The position numbers were made by a program, and so were the translations under genes. Under the pieces are notes generated by a model. It searched no databases and was not told the DNA's origin. It was given only the letters and a program-made list of their open reading frames with translations. Shown in pieces: positions 1-12,899 of a DNA stretch of 64,000 nucleotides. Numbering within the stretch: position 1 is the first letter of the stretch; each line of letters opens with the position of its first letter. Origin of the DNA: Cercis canadensis (Eukaryota > Streptophyta > Magnoliopsida > Fabales > Fabaceae); assembly GCA_003255065.1 (NCBI GenBank), contig QAOA01007509.1, positions 15,180-79,179 of the forward strand, in the 5' to 3' direction.

Positions 1-1400
1 TGTTTGGCATTTTTATAAAGATTCATTTGGGATTCATTACTTTTAATTTTATTTGAAATAAAAGATACATTGAGGTTTAAATGTACTTTTTGTTTCGTTC
101 TCTTGGTGATCATAATATCATTCTATTCATTTTCTTCTAATTATTTCATTTCTATGTTTCTTTTTTTTTTTTTTTAACTAATGGTCATTAGTATCGGTTA
201 TATGAGTTTTTTCTATTACAGGTACTAGTGAGCCTATGTGATATATAAGTGGACTCCTTTTTTCCAAGCTAGAAAATATGAGACCGATTTGAGTCCTAGA
301 GCAATGATACAATTTTTCTTTTCCCTTTTTATTGGTATGTAATATACACTAATATTTAACAGAGTAGGAACTCAGGTATTCACACATTGTAAAAAGATGA
401 AGCTGAATGCAAAGAGAGAGAGAGAGAGAGAGAAGGGGGGGTGGGGAAGAGCAGTACCAAGGTTGGATTTAGACATAATCCTTAATTCAGTCATTGCAGG
501 AGCCATGCATCCAAACCCAAAATGAAGCAAGAGTCCACTTGCAAAGTCAGCTTGGTGTGGCCCACAGCTAAAAAAGGAGGCATTTTATATCTACATTATT
601 GGTATGATGAGCAGGCTTTGTATTGGAACCTAAATTTTAATACTATTTAAACAATATTAAGAAATCAAAGAAATAAGCATGACCCGATAGAGCCAACCTT
701 AAAACGAAGGATGACTATGTATATTGCACACCTTGTAAAATCTTCATGCATAAAATTAGATGCAAGATGATGTATTATAACTAGAAATCCAAACAAATAG
801 ATGTATTATACAGCATAGGTTGTTTCAATTAATGAACATACACCTATCTTTTTTCTTACCCTTTATTTATGAAGTAACCTCCTATGACTATACTCTTTCA
901 TATATTCTGTCTAGCAAGATTCAGAGACAAATTCTATTCACACCAACCATGTGTATTCAAGAAGCCTGCATTTTGCTTGATTTACATGGTGCCTCAAGAT
1001 TAAACAAATATGACTTGACCATGCTCCAGAGAAACTGGGAAAAGATAGTCTAAAGTTCAAATTGCAACTCTGACTGTATGTAGGTTTACAATATTATGAT
1101 CTAGGTTGCAGCTGTATCAATAGAAACGGCAGTATACTCATAGCATTGTTAATTCTCCATACAAGCTCATAATTGCCTGGGGAGCATGCTAATGTCTGAG
1201 ATTAAGAAACAGGTAAAAGCATGCAAGCGTTAACAACAATTATCATTGCTCAATAGCATCTTGTGTTCATAATTTGTAATGCAATCAAGGACTATGCCTG
1301 TCCTTAAGGTGTTGCAACAATATATACAACAATCTAAAACTAACAGAACACTTGAGTGATACAATAAACAAAAAAATTAATAAATGGGGCATTGCACTAA
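1..1400. other. Intergenic, no gene seen; AG microsatellite
   Basis: No convincing exon was found on either strand. A short (AG)n microsatellite followed by a G-rich run lies at about 413-440. The 77-codon open frame at 820-1053 resembles no protein I know and has no splice-site support, so it is probably chance. Confidence 0.5.
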
Positions 1401-1409
1401 TAAATACTA

Positions 1410-1950
1410 GGCTTAATTGCAATTTTGATCTTTCTATTTTAACCACTTAAACTTTTTGGTCCCTCTCGTTTAAAAATGAATAATTTAGTCACTCTATATT
1501 CATAAAATGTGCAATTTTGGTCTTGCCAAAATTTTTTAGATCTATTTTAAGGTATAAAGTTCTCTTATCTATAATTTCACTGTTCGGATTGAAAAACTAC
1601 ATCTTATGAACCTCCTCACCAAATTTCAACTTGATCTAACGATAAATGCGTCTAGATCTTCGATAAGATTAAAATTTCTAATTTTGGTATTTTGGGCTGA
1701 GTTCCACAATTAAATCGAGCTGAAATTTTGTAGGAAGGTCCACAAGACGTAGTTCTTCAATCTGAACGGTGAGATTATAAATTAAAGTACTTTACACCTT
1801 GAAATAAACTTAAAAAAATTTGACTTGAAGATAAAAGGACTAAAATTGCATATTTTATTAATATAGAGGAACTAAATTATTCATTTTTAAAGAAGGGAGA
1901 CCATAAAGTTAAAATGGTTAAAATAGAAGGACCAAAATTACAATTAAGCC
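1410..1950. mobile_element. Foldback Mutator-like MITE, copy 1
   Basis: The element starts GGCTTAATTGCAATTTTG and ends with the imperfect inverse, CAAAATTACAATTAAGCC. It is flanked by a perfect 9-bp direct repeat, TAAATACTA (1401-1409 and 1951-1959). The inverted arms run far beyond the tip, over 200 bp each, so a single strand could fold into one long hairpin. A 9-bp target duplication with long terminal inverted repeats is the hallmark of Mutator-like elements. There is no coding capacity, so this is a non-autonomous copy. It lies just past the 3' end of the reductase gene. A second copy of the family is at 9647-10195. Confidence 0.88.
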
Positions 1951-2085
1951 TAAATACTAAAGAGATTGACTTCACGTGTATATTTTGAAATCTTCTTTCA
2001 ACTAATTTTTATTATTGTAGGGAAGAGTATGATTAAATGTTTACAAAGCCAAAAACTCAAGGAAGTACCAAGTTGAGAAATTGAT

Positions 2086-5000
2086 TCATTCCAAGACAGC
2101 TTTCTGTAGCTCTTCCCAGGTGGCTAGTTTTTCCCTAGGCTTGAATCTTAAACTTCCAAGTCTCCTTTCTTCAGAGTCTATCTTTTCCCAATCACTGAAT
2201 GAAACTATTCTGACTTTTCTATCATATAGAAGCTGGAGAAGACCCTCTCTGCCTGCTTTTGGTAAGGCCAATGATGATGCCAAAACTCCTTTTTCAAGGT
2301 CTTCTGATACGCTCAAAACCTGTTTTATCAATGGTTAGCAAAAACACAAAGCTAGTCGAAAACTTTCACCTCTGCCCCACCCTCCCAGGACCACTCTTTC
2401 TCCTGCTTTTCCATAAGTTCCATTTACAACCTTAATTTGCAAATTGTGTGATGAAGGATGCTTCAGACAGAAGAATAGATAACAGCTCAGGTTTTGCTCT
2501 CACATGAAAGCCTCTTGGGTCAGGTAGCTCAATTTGCTATATAACTTGCCATATATGTCATGTATTATCTATAGACAGTTTTTCTAACAACAAGTTATGA
2601 TAAATGGGTAATAATCCAAGGGATTCCCATCACCCGTATTTCAGCCTCACAGCTTTAAGACTTCTCAAGAAAATTTGTAACTTTTTCAAACTACCGAGGT
2701 ACTAGGGAGTTTTAGTATAATTGATTTCACCTCATCTATACTACATGTCTGTCAGTTCAACTACATAGAAATACCACAAACATAAAAGCAAGAGATGCTT
2801 ACAGTTTCTTCAGCACAATATAGGTTTGTAGCAATAATTCCAGTTGGACCTCTCTTCAGCCAACCACAAACATACAAGCCCTCCTCAAGTAGTGTAGCAT
2901 TCCCTGATGTATCACTAAGCACCCGACCTTTATTATTTGGAACCACACCTGAAACATAGTGAGACAGGTTACCACGTACTCAAAGCTAAGAATTAGTTCA
3001 CAAAAGTTTCTATACATTTTAACAGTCCAAATTTCTAGAATCAAGCATATCTTTTAAAGAATATAGGAGGCTGGATGTCAACTTGTGAAAGACATATCTT
3101 CTGCAGAGAGAAATATGTAACAAGAAATCAACATATGAAAAGTGAATGGCTTTGGTACATTCATAATTTGTTTACCTCTCTGATGATCAAAAGGTAAGCC
3201 ATCAACTGGTACTGATTTGTAGCCAATGCTCTTAAGTACCATCCTAGAAAAGACCAGCATGTCGAGATGTACTCAGTATGAAGTCTTATTTTAATCATAA
3301 TGAAAAATGTTTTGAAGTAATTCCTTTGCATATTATAATCTCAACTTCTTTACTTTAAGGAGGATATATAATATTGCACCCCATGGAAATCAAACTTTTG
3401 ACTTCAAATTTATCAGCTGATTGTTTTTCATGCTATGTTGTGGGACAAATTTTATGCACTAGCAGTGGTGGTAATTTTATATGGATACAGAGGTATAGGA
3501 AAAGATACCCGCATTTTATATCTTCAAATTGCCCAGTACCAATGGCAATCTGTTTTCCTGGGCTAATACCTGCAAAATGATGTTGGCTGATCAAAAGAAA
3601 TTAGTAGCAGCAGAATAGACTATTGTGGACTCATTTTTAAGTGTTTACTAAAGCTTCAAGAAAGGCTTGTATTTTAACATCATTTTGAGATAGCCCAGTA
3701 CTGGATATATTTATAATTTGTTTAACGTATCATTACAGCTTTTGATTACTAAAAGAAATCATACCAATTTATGTTTATTAATCATTTTCATTTGATAACA
3801 CTTAGATGTAGTACTAATGACATAGAAGTTGTTACTAACTAGTTATAAGTCTTATGACATAGATATAGACACAATACACATTACCTTTAAGAACCGTCTT
3901 CTCAAAGTGTACACCAGAAACATGGCCAGTTCTGTCTTCCGACTCAAGAAAACTATCTGGCTTTCTGAAAAAGACAAAATGGAGTTCACGTTGGTCCAAA
4001 CCAGCATGTGCAGGTCTTGCGTTGGCTGCCTTAGATAGTAACTCATAAACTCTTCTCTGTATTCGGCTACTCTTCAGTTCTTCCTTTGTCAAGTAACAGC
4101 ATCAAGGACAGAAAACATCAATAAACAAGAATCCAGGTAAAAAGTAGAAAAAGGATATATACTTGGGTAAAATAAAATTGGGAAAAAACTCCAAATTTTA
4201 TTTATTTTTTGGTGAAATTCATTAAAATAATAGTGATGACAGATGAAAAAATTGCTGCATCTTATACCTCATCAGCTGGGGCTAAAAGTAGATCAGCTTC
4301 CTGGATGTGAATATCAAGTTCACAAATACCTGTAATAAGATGCCCAAGCTTCAGTTAGTTTCCTATTTTTGAGAGACAGAAATTTTGTAAAACAATAATT
4401 TATGACAAATAATATACTAAAAAGGAGTAGTGCCAATACACATTTGGATAGGAAGCCAATGTTATTTGTTGAATGGTGAGCTGAGAAATCCAAAATGCTG
4501 ATTATTCACATGATCAGGATTACCATTTTCAGTTAAGCCCCAATTCTTAAGGTCTGAAATTATTTAAAACCAATGCTTTATAATAAACAATAAAGCTATG
4601 CAGAAGCAAGTAGTGCCGATGCAAATTCGGAGAAGAAACCAGTATTGTGTTGATGGTCAGCAGAGAAATCGACAGCGCTGAGTATGTTCTGGTTAAGATG
4701 TTCAATTTCAGGTTGATCCCTTGTCTTGAGAATCACAGAAATAATGATCAACTAGATGATAGTTTCCATTAGATTCAAATTCTAATAGCATATCAAACTT
4801 TTAACATTTTATATTCCTACTTGCTCTTTTATATGCAAGGAAATGTATAGGCCTTTATTTTTTTTATTTTAATCAATTTTATATCATCAAACTTTTACTA
4901 AGATTCCGAATTTGTGCCACATAATCAGATATCTATCATGAATTTACTATCAGATCTTGACTTGAATCATTTTCAACTGCAATAACTAATTTTTTCACAG

Positions 5001-6849
5001 CACTGATAGAGGTACCTCTGAATCTAGTTAATTGTGAATCTATTCAAGTGAATCCTATAAATGGCCCTAAATAATGGCAACCTTTTCAAAAATGATGAGA
5101 TTGACATGTTTTCCATTATACCTAATACACAGTACACAGCCTAAAATGACAAAAAATCAATGGAGAATTATTGTTGAGTAGATGCAGAAGTTACCAAGAA
5201 CTTCACGTAGTTCTTTAGCAGTACAAGCTGCTTGGGCTGGACCACGCCTCCCAACCAAATAAATCTTCCTGCAATAATACTTATATTACAGATAAACAAC
5301 ATTATGTGATAGCACAAGATTGTCTAGCTGCTTCAAATGATGGGATCAAATACCTGATAGAGCTCTCTTCTAGAGCAGCCAAAGCACGGCTAGCAATATC
5401 AGTTGTTGCTAACTCTATTGTAGGTCGTAAAAGAATACGTGCAACGTCAAGAGCTACATTTCCCTGAAAGTAAATGAGACCATTTTACACAGACAGCCTT
5501 AAAAGCTTCCATCCAAGTACGATTTTAATTTTCTGTCACATGTAAGTATCTTTTCTGGAAAAAAAAAAAAATTAAAAACACTAAGTCACTAACTGCTCAA
5601 CTAAGATATGCTACGAAATTCTTGCACTTAAGAATCCACAAGATGAAACTACCTGACCAAGAATTACAGCTGTATCTGTGTTTTTCAAGTCTGGATCAAG
5701 ATTTTGGCAGTCTGGGTGCCCATTATACCACCAAACAAATTCTCTAGCTGAGTGTATCCCTTTCAAATTCTGAGAAGAAAATTAAAAAAGTACAAAGATA
5801 AACAAAAATGACTAAAACTATCAGCTAATAGTTTAATACTTAACTATCACATGATAAATAAGGATTAAGTCATCACATGTATCTAAGGAAATGCCATTAA
5901 AATACCAAAAACCTCTGCCAGAATATAACTATTCCGAGAAAAATACAAAAAATAAACCAAGCATACTTCTCCTGGAATTCCAAGACTTCTGTCACTTTCA
6001 GCACCATATGCAAGGACAACCTGCTCAAATACATAAAATTGATCAAGATGGTACAGCCTGTAAATATGTACATGAAAAAATGTTAATATCAATAGGGGGC
6101 ATGAGGTAGAAACTCACCACATGATACAGCTCACGTAATTCTGCGAGAGAAATGCTAGATCCAAGGGTTACATTTCCAAAAAATGAGCATCTTTCATGTT
6201 GTGCTACTCGAGAAAACTGGTTGATGACAATCTGTTGCAAGTTTTTTATTTTCAGGAAAGCAAAAGATTGAGGAAAAACCAACGAAACACTTCAATTTCT
6301 CTGTAGCTTTAAGATATCTAATGAACCACAACTTTTCCCTTCCTTTTCCCCCCTAGCTGAGCAGAACCAGCTTCTACTTATGTTTGTGCAATCAAGTTAC
6401 CCCAACTTCTATCACATACACACCCAATAATACATTATGAAGAATACTATTACTAGTAAATTACAGAGTTCAGCAATTACAAAGGAAAATTGCAAAATTT
6501 GACCTTTGTTTCAGGGTGATCAGGTGCAACACCAGACCGAACTAATCCGAATGGCAACGGTAATCTATCAATGATATCAACTTGTGCTCCTTGCTGCACC
6601 TTCAACATCTAGCAATGCAATCCAAATACCAATGCAAATAACTAAATTTCTACTAAATTTCTGTTTCTCAAACTTTAGGACAAGAAAATTCATAACAACG
6701 TATTTAGATACACAGGCACCATAGGAGTTTACCTTCTCAGCAGTGTAGAAACCAGCAGGACCACTTCCAACTACACAGACCCGTAAAGGGTTAGAAGAAA
6801 GAGTTGAGAAGCTTCTGAAAAGCCGTGTTCTTGCTTGGAAAATTGCCAT
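2086..6849 (-). CDS. NADPH:adrenodoxin (ferredoxin) oxidoreductase, mitochondrial; 13 exons
   Basis: This flavoenzyme passes electrons from NADPH to a mitochondrial adrenodoxin-type ferredoxin; in plants it is linked to biotin synthesis and Fe-S metabolism. Exons read on the minus strand: 6849-6733, 6608-6504, 6231-6118, 6020-5967, 5769-5653, 5463-5354, 5268-5195, 4329-4268, 4083-3885, 3569-3509, 3243-3176, 2948-2803, 2319-2086. Every junction is GT/AG and phases join without error, giving 1461 bp (486 aa), close to the usual plant length. The N-terminus is basic and Ser/Thr-rich (transit peptide, about residues 1-20). The FAD-binding motif GSGPAG is at residues 28-33, an NADP-binding [11 protein letters not shown] motif follows mid-protein, and [16 protein letters not shown] lies near the C-terminus. 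A good splice acceptor at 6868/6869, 20 nt upstream of the ATG, suggests a 5' UTR intron. Recognised by similarity to Arabidopsis At4g32360. Confidence 0.95.
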
Positions 6850-6868
6850 TTTTTCTGCGAATTATTAT
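6850..6868 (-). other. Short 5' UTR exon end of the reductase gene (inferred)
   Basis: On the minus strand a pyrimidine-rich tract ends in a TTTCAG acceptor immediately before these 19 bases, which lead straight into the reductase ATG. With the VPS60 fragment's GTATGT donor about 370 bp upstream on the same strand, the reductase transcript may start at the VPS60 promoter and use VPS60 exon sequence as 5' leader. This is inference from splice signals only. Confidence 0.45.
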
Positions 6869-7242
6869 CTGAAATATAAATGTAGAGATGATTCAAGGAT
6901 CAAAAGAATTTATGTTCTAGAATCAAGATTAACTCCACATGACAAACCATAAAACAGGATCCACAAAATGTAATAGGTTTCCCCTCTCAATGACCTAAAA
7001 CAGAGCTGCAAAATTCCCACCCATCTTATACCCAGCTTTAAACCAGGAGGGGGAGCTTTGCTGTAGATGATTTAATGAGCCCTTCAGTAACTTTTAACTA
7101 TATATTTTTTCTATTCTATTTTGAGTTAAAGCATTCAGATATCCTTTCTTTACAGATCAAGGCAGTATGATATATGGGTATGGGGAGAAAAAAGAGTTCA
7201 ATATTAAGCTTATGAAGAAACTATAAGCTATTTAGGACATAC

Positions 7243-8745
7243 AGTTTGTTGAGCACCTTTAATAACCTCAGCAGCAAATGCAACTTGATCAAGATTGAAT
7301 GTCTGATTATACAGCATGTCACGCTGCCCTTCATACCTGTCCAGAAGTTTTGTGTATTGGCATATGAAAGCACACTTCTAAATTGTTCATTTAGCTAAGA
7401 ACCTAAATATTGAAAAGAAAGACCCAATGCCACTCTTCATTACCAATATCAATAGGACAAACATATATGGGCTATACACTTTGGTTTTAGCATTACAAAA
7501 ATATAACAATCACATGAACCCAAGGAAGTAAAAGGAGTTTTTTCCAAATTAACCTACAGGTTTATAAAAGGACCTAACAAAATGATACGGCCTACAGGAA
7601 AGAAAACAAAAGGATATGTAGTGAGGTTGTCAAATATAAATATAAAATGACATTGTAACCAAATGAAATGAAATGAAATATGATATAACTTTATATTATG
7701 GAGGGAAAAAGAACTTCATTAAATAACTGCAAGATGGTCATATATATGATCATAACAGATTGTGAAATTCTGATGTAAAACATCAAAGTAGAACTCATAA
7801 GCATCATATTCATATAGTCATATAGCATATCCAGTTGACCCAAACAATTAAAGTCGTATATAGAGATATAAACCCCTTTGGAAATCCAAAGCTCCTACTA
7901 AAGTCAATCTTTCATTTGGACTGCAGTAATTAATAGGATAGATACTAATGATGCCCAGAAACAAATGGGAGTAAAAAACTACATCAATTGGCTGCTAAAA
8001 GCATAACCAGGATTCCACGGAAAAGGGATATAACAAACATTCTCTTATGTATAGTATCTGTCATTTAATGTTGAACATCAAGCTGAAAGCATCCCTGCAA
8101 CTGCCAAATGTAGGGTTCAACATATGGCATTACCTAACCTAACCATGTTAACATTAACGGATTAACCAATTTACATTCATTATATTCTAATCATCTTATA
8201 ATAGAATTTCAACCTTAGTCTAAGCTTCAATACAGAATTCCAAAATTGGGGTCGAAAAATTTAATAGAACTTCTAATATGTCAACATCATGGGATAACAA
8301 AGAAAGAAAATAATTGTATTACTGCTTCAATATCCATAACTACCCAACTAGTGTATCTAAAATACAGTATAACTTTCTGGAATTGACAATACTAAGGAAA
8401 ATGTAAATGCTAAGTGAAGAAAACCCATACCCACAATTCAACTGAAAAAAACCAAAGTAAAAGCAGTAATAAACCCTAATTTTCGACAATTATAGTGATT
8501 TCGAATCAGTAAAATGCACCAAGCAACAAGAAGACCCAAAAAACAACAACAAAAAAAAAAAAAAACAAGATTTNAAAAAAAAAAAAAAAAAAAAAAACAA
8601 GATTTAACACGAAAAAGCAAATTAATCAACGCTTTGTGAGCGAATAAGAGGGTTTTCAGAGAGAGTGAGATCAAACCCTATCGGAGGCATCCTGAATAGA
8701 AGGAGGGGGTTCCTTCTTCTTCTTCACACCGAAGACCCTCCTCAT
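7243..8745 (-). pseudogene. Truncated VPS60 (ESCRT-III/CHMP5-like) gene fragment
   Basis: Two exons of VPS60, an ESCRT-III-related protein of multivesicular-body sorting, can be read. Exon 1 (8745-8677) encodes MRRVFGVKKKKEPPPSIQD followed by ASDR and ends at a GT donor. A second exon (7336-7243) encodes YEGQRDMLYNQTFNLDQVAF and ends in AQQT at a GTATGT donor. In intact plant VPS60 an exon of roughly 150 bp lies between them (INKRG...to...KQKK), and several exons follow. None of these could be found in 7337-8676, nor downstream before the reductase gene starts, nor in 1-2085. Joining the two exons as they stand gives an immediate stop. The second exon also has two unusual residues, Val and Gly, where Gly and Asp are usual. 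I read this as a truncated, internally deleted copy. The upstream region still looks like a normal 5' UTR and promoter. Confidence 0.75.
8574..8574. other. Assembly junction (single N) in poly-A
   Basis: An N sits between two copies of a poly-A tract followed by ACAAGATTT. This looks like an unresolved homopolymer where two contig ends overlap, so no coding sequence need be missing here. Confidence 0.7.
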
Positions 8746-9646
8746 CTTCTTCTTCTTCTACTTCGCAAACCTTGAATGGTAGGTCTGAACAGAGAAAAAT
8801 CTCTGAAGCGCACACAAATGCAGTGGAGAACGGAGAGAAAGGATAAAGATTTTATTTTGATTTAGATTTTGATTGATTACTACGTTAAGGAATCGAATCG
8901 AGGATCACAAACAAAACTATCCTTCGAGGAAAGATGTTTCGATTAGTTTCTAATTTCTATTCTATTTCTATATCTGTATTTTATTTTTTATTTTTTGAAA
9001 CGGTCGTGCTCGGGATGTGAACGGGTTCAAGAGGGTGGAAGGAATCCCCTAAACATCTCTAATGGAGAGCAGATTCTCTGCGAGTGGCTATATATGTGGG
9101 AAGCGTAGTCGGGATGTAGGATGATCTCCTTCTCAACTGGAGAGTTTGTTGGAGGGAAAAGAAGAAGCTATATTGGAGAGAAAGAAGCTATACTGGAAGC
9201 GGGAAATGCTGTGCTCTCCGGCGGTAGAGTGTATCTTGCCGCATTTTGCATCGGAGAGTGCGTTCTTGCATTGGGCGGATGATGGTACTTTTGGTATATT
9301 CGCTATTTTTTAAGTGAGTTCAGCGTATAATGTGTGTCGTTTTATGTGTTAAGAAATGTGTTTTGTCCTTCTTCTGAAGGGCTTGCTGGCTTAAGTGACA
9401 TCGTTGCACTTCTGAGCATTTAATGCGAGAGGTGTGTGGGTTTTGTGACCCTCGAGTGTGGTCCGGCTGGGGCAAGATTTTTCTTTTGGCTGGTAATTGG
9501 GATTAGCTATTCGATTAGTAGGGTTTGGTTCCTCCTGTATAATTCTCAAATTTATTGCTAATTCTTAAAGTTTTATTATGAGATATTCGGTATTTCTTAT
9601 ATGTGTTTTTTTATGACAGTTCTGTTTGGTTCATGTATTGTTAATT
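8746..9646. promoter_or_regulatory. Presumed promoter/5' UTR of the VPS60 fragment; nothing else seen
   Basis: Reading on the minus strand, the 100 bases before the VPS60 ATG are CT-rich and look like a plant 5' leader. No other gene or element was recognised up to the MITE at 9647. Confidence 0.35.
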
Positions 9647-10195
9647 GGCTTAATTGTAATTTTGATCCCCTTATTTTAACCACTTGAACGTTTTGGTTCC
9701 CTTCTTTAAAAATGAACTATTGAATCCCTCCATATTCATAAAATGTATAAGTTTAGTCTATTTATCTTTAAGTCAAAATTTTTAAGTTTATTTCAAGTTG
9801 TAAAGTTCTCTAATTCATAATCTCACCATTCATATTGAAGTGTTACATCTTGTGAACCTCCTCACTAAATTTTAACTCGATCTAACAGTGGGACTCAACC
9901 CAAAATACCAAAACCATAAATTTTCATCTAACCGAAAATTTAGACTTTTTCACCGTTAGATCGAGTTGAAATTTAATAGGAAGATTCACAAGACGTAGCT
10001 CTTCAATCTGAACGGTGGGATTATGAATTAGAGAACTTTACACCTTGAAATAAACATAAGAATTTTGACTTAAAGATAAATTGACTAAACTTGTACATTT
10101 TATGAATATAAAGAGACTCAATAGTTCATTTTTAAAGAAAGGGGACCAAAACGTTCAAGTGGTTAAAATAGGGGGACCAAAATTACAATTAAGCC
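9647..10195. mobile_element. Foldback Mutator-like MITE, copy 2
   Basis: Same family as 1410-1950: it begins GGCTTAATTGTAATTTTG and ends CAAAATTACAATTAAGCC. It has a perfect 9-bp target duplication, TTGTTAATT, at 9638-9646 and 10196-10204. The arms pair for more than 200 bp; for example the stretch with GAACCTCCTCACTAAATTTT in the left arm is mirrored in the right arm. No open reading frame. The two copies bracket the reductase/VPS60 pair. Confidence 0.9.
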
Positions 10196-10619
10196 TTGTT
10201 AATTCTCTCTTTGTGTCTAACACTCTAAATGTATATATTGGTAATTGAATTATTTTTAGGTATTAAGATGATAACATTGGGTGATGGTTAGATGTTCTGA
10301 GTTCTTATATATGTTTTATCAGCGAGTTTTTATATATGTTTTATCGGTGATGGTTAGTTGTTCTCAATTCTTATATATGCTCCCAGAAGTTAGAAGTTTG
10401 ATGTTATTTTATATTTGGTTTTTTTTTATTATATTTGGTTACATTTGATTAGATTGGTGGATTATCTTATGTTTTATTGTAATGATGGCATGTGAAAAAT
10501 ATTATTAATTTTGATTAACGTCTTTTGAAAAGAATGTTGTTCTTAAGAGGCCTATAGGAAAGAGTGTTAGACATAGAAAGAATGTACTGTATAACACGTG
10601 TAATGTTATATTTTACATT

Positions 10620-10620
10620 N
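10620..10620. other. Assembly junction (single N)
   Basis: About 42 bases before the N (10578-10619) are repeated after it (10622-10663) with a few mismatches, as expected for overlapping contig ends or a short tandem repeat straddling a gap. Confidence 0.6.
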
Positions 10621-10663
10621 AGTAATGTACTGTGTAACATGTGTAATGTTATATTTTAGATTC

Positions 10664-12000
10664 TGTATGTGTGATACAATGTATTTGTATAAAAGTCATA
10701 GCAAATTTACCAGCTCGTGTATTGCACAAGCATGGTACTTGTTTCAACTATGATACAATGCCCAAAAATGTTAAATAGTTGCATTCAAATTTAAATTAAA
10801 TTTAGAGTTAATTCTAGAACTAAAAAGAAAAAAACTAAAAAATGTTAAATTGCTAAAAATTCTAAGTACCAATCATATCAAATAAAATGACTATAATAAT
10901 TTTTGGTATTATTATTATGATAGTTTATATTTAAACATAATAATTACATATGTGAACAAAATAATTACATAATACCAAAAAATAATTATATCTATAATAA
11001 AATAATTATGTAGCATTGAGAAATATTTTAATTATTTCTTATAATATAAATATAGTAAGAAATATATTAAATTATTTATTGACTAAATTACATTCACCTA
11101 CTTGAGGTTTACAAAATTTAACACAAAACTCTAAACTTCACCCCATTATTTTTATTTGGCTAACATTGTCATATTTAACATTGTCAATTTTAAGCTTGAC
11201 CCGTTTAAAATTAAGATTTAGCCCATATAAAATCAAGCTAGGGCTTTAATTTTGAGACTTCATTAAAATCCAACTTTTTCAGGCCTAGCTTGATTCGGGC
11301 TAGTCCAATTATTAAATGTGCATGGTTTTAATTTTATTTCTATTGTTATTTTTATTTTTTTATTTTTAATTATTTTAAAAACAATATGTAATTTAAAAAT
11401 GATAAAATAATACTATCCAAACCAGCCCGACTAATAAACAGGCCTAATAAGGCTTAAATCTAATTAAAATTGAGTATTTTTTAGCCTAACACAATTTGAC
11501 TCATATCAAGCTAGTCTAGCTTAATTTTAAATCAAGCTTAATTTTTAAGGCTTGAACTCAACCATATAAGACTTGTACATTATTATTATTTCAATTAAAT
11601 ATTAATTTACAAATAAAAACAAAAATAAATAAAAAATAAAAATCAACTTGGTCCAAGAAGGCCTAATTTTTAATCACAATAATATTCTCTATCTTTTTTT
11701 TTTTTTGTTACTTTTGGCTGCAATTCTAAGTTTGAACACATAATCTAAGTCTTGAAGACGATTTTAGTAGCAATTAACTATAAGTTGATCTTTCCTTAAA
11801 CATTAAAATTTAAAACCAAATATGATTAATGATTTTTGTCCTCGATTTGCACAAGTTCTATCTAGTACTAGTTATATGTAATTCTTTAAACATAACAATC
11901 TAGGCATTTGGTTATTAGATTAAAAGAATTAAGGAAAAAACTGGGATGAATAATTGTTTTTAACTAAAACGTAAAATCTTACAGTCTATATGCCAATTCA
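10664..12000. other. AT-rich intergenic, no gene seen
   Basis: Very AT-rich with many homopolymers. Around 11200-11560 there are repeated motifs built on 'GGCTAG/GGCCTAA' resembling the interior of an old transposon. A similar phrase recurs at 49280-49340. No exon is supported. Confidence 0.4.
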
Positions 12001-12100
12001 CAGTAATATTTCTAAGCCATAAACAATGGGAACCAAGCCAAAGCAAGAGATAGCAGTACTTGCTTGAATCATAACTCCACCTTTGCAAAGATGATTATCT

Positions 12101-12466
12101 TCATTGTCTACACCAAGAAAATTCCCATGCATAAGCAGGTCCATAGCATAAAAAAAAACTAGGAGTAACCACTATTTTTCCAAAAACAGCCAAGCACATA
12201 CATGTCACTGAAAGTATACCATAATCATAATGCCAAACAGGGGTGTCTCCCCCCACAATCCATGTCCCCTTGAGTTTAGATTCTGCCATCAAACCCACAA
12301 CACACATAAAAAAAAGTGACAAAAATGGCAAGCATAATGTTGTTGTGCTCGTCAAATGGAGATTTGTTCCTGGATTGATATTGAACTTTGAGAAAACCAC
12401 CTAACATTGTTATTAGAGAAATTATAACAGCATGTAGTGTTGAGCTGGAATCCACTCCTTCTCTGT
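12101..12466 (-). pseudogene. Possible remnant of a multi-pass membrane-protein gene, frameshifted
   Basis: On the minus strand an open frame starting after a plausible acceptor at 12466/12467 reads hydrophobic segments (VIISLITMLGGFLK, then NIMLAIFVTFF). At an eight-T run near 12312 the frame must shift to continue as CVVGLMAESKLKGTW, followed by another hydrophobic stretch, ILSVTCMCLAVFGKIVV. The pattern of several membrane spans split at a homopolymer suggests a decayed gene or a sequencing error. I do not recognise the family with confidence and could not join it to a first exon in phase. Confidence 0.3.
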
Positions 12467-12899
12467 CTGAATTGTAATTAAAAAGTTGAACTGAATTAGT
12501 ATTGAAAATAATAAGAAAAGAAAGTAAAGAAGATAGAGGAAGAGAGGAAAGAATTTATGTCTTTCCATTGTTTAATTAAGTTAAAACTGGAACGTTTAGA
12601 GAAACTCAAATATGAATCTCGTGCAGCTTCTATTTTTGCTTCACTTTAGTTGAGAAAAACTTCAACTTGCAAGGAAGAATGTTACGTGCAAGTTCATAAT
12701 TGAATGGTATAAACAAATTAATAACAATAAATTGAATTGACTGAACTAAATGAAAAATAAAAGGGAAAAACTAAACTAAATAAATTTTGTAGAAAGCAGA
12801 GGCACAGATAAGTAATACCTTTGTGTTGAGCTAAAATTATTTGAAATCATTTCAGACATGTTAGAGAGAGGGGAAACTGAGATAGAAAACTAGCTTGTA

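Noticed and set aside
820-1053. 77-codon open frame on the plus strand
   Set aside because: No similarity to any family I know, no splice signals or codon bias; likely chance.
2081-2338. Plus-strand 85-codon open frame
   Set aside because: It is the antisense of the last exon of the reductase gene, which has full splice and homology support.
8438-8674. 78-codon minus-strand frame through the N at 8574
   Set aside because: It runs through a poly-A/poly-T tract and N inside the intron of the VPS60 fragment; not coding.
7243-8745. A complete VPS60 gene with the reductase nested in an intron
   Set aside because: The missing exons were looked for in 7337-8676, 6850-7242 and 1-2085 on the minus strand and not found.
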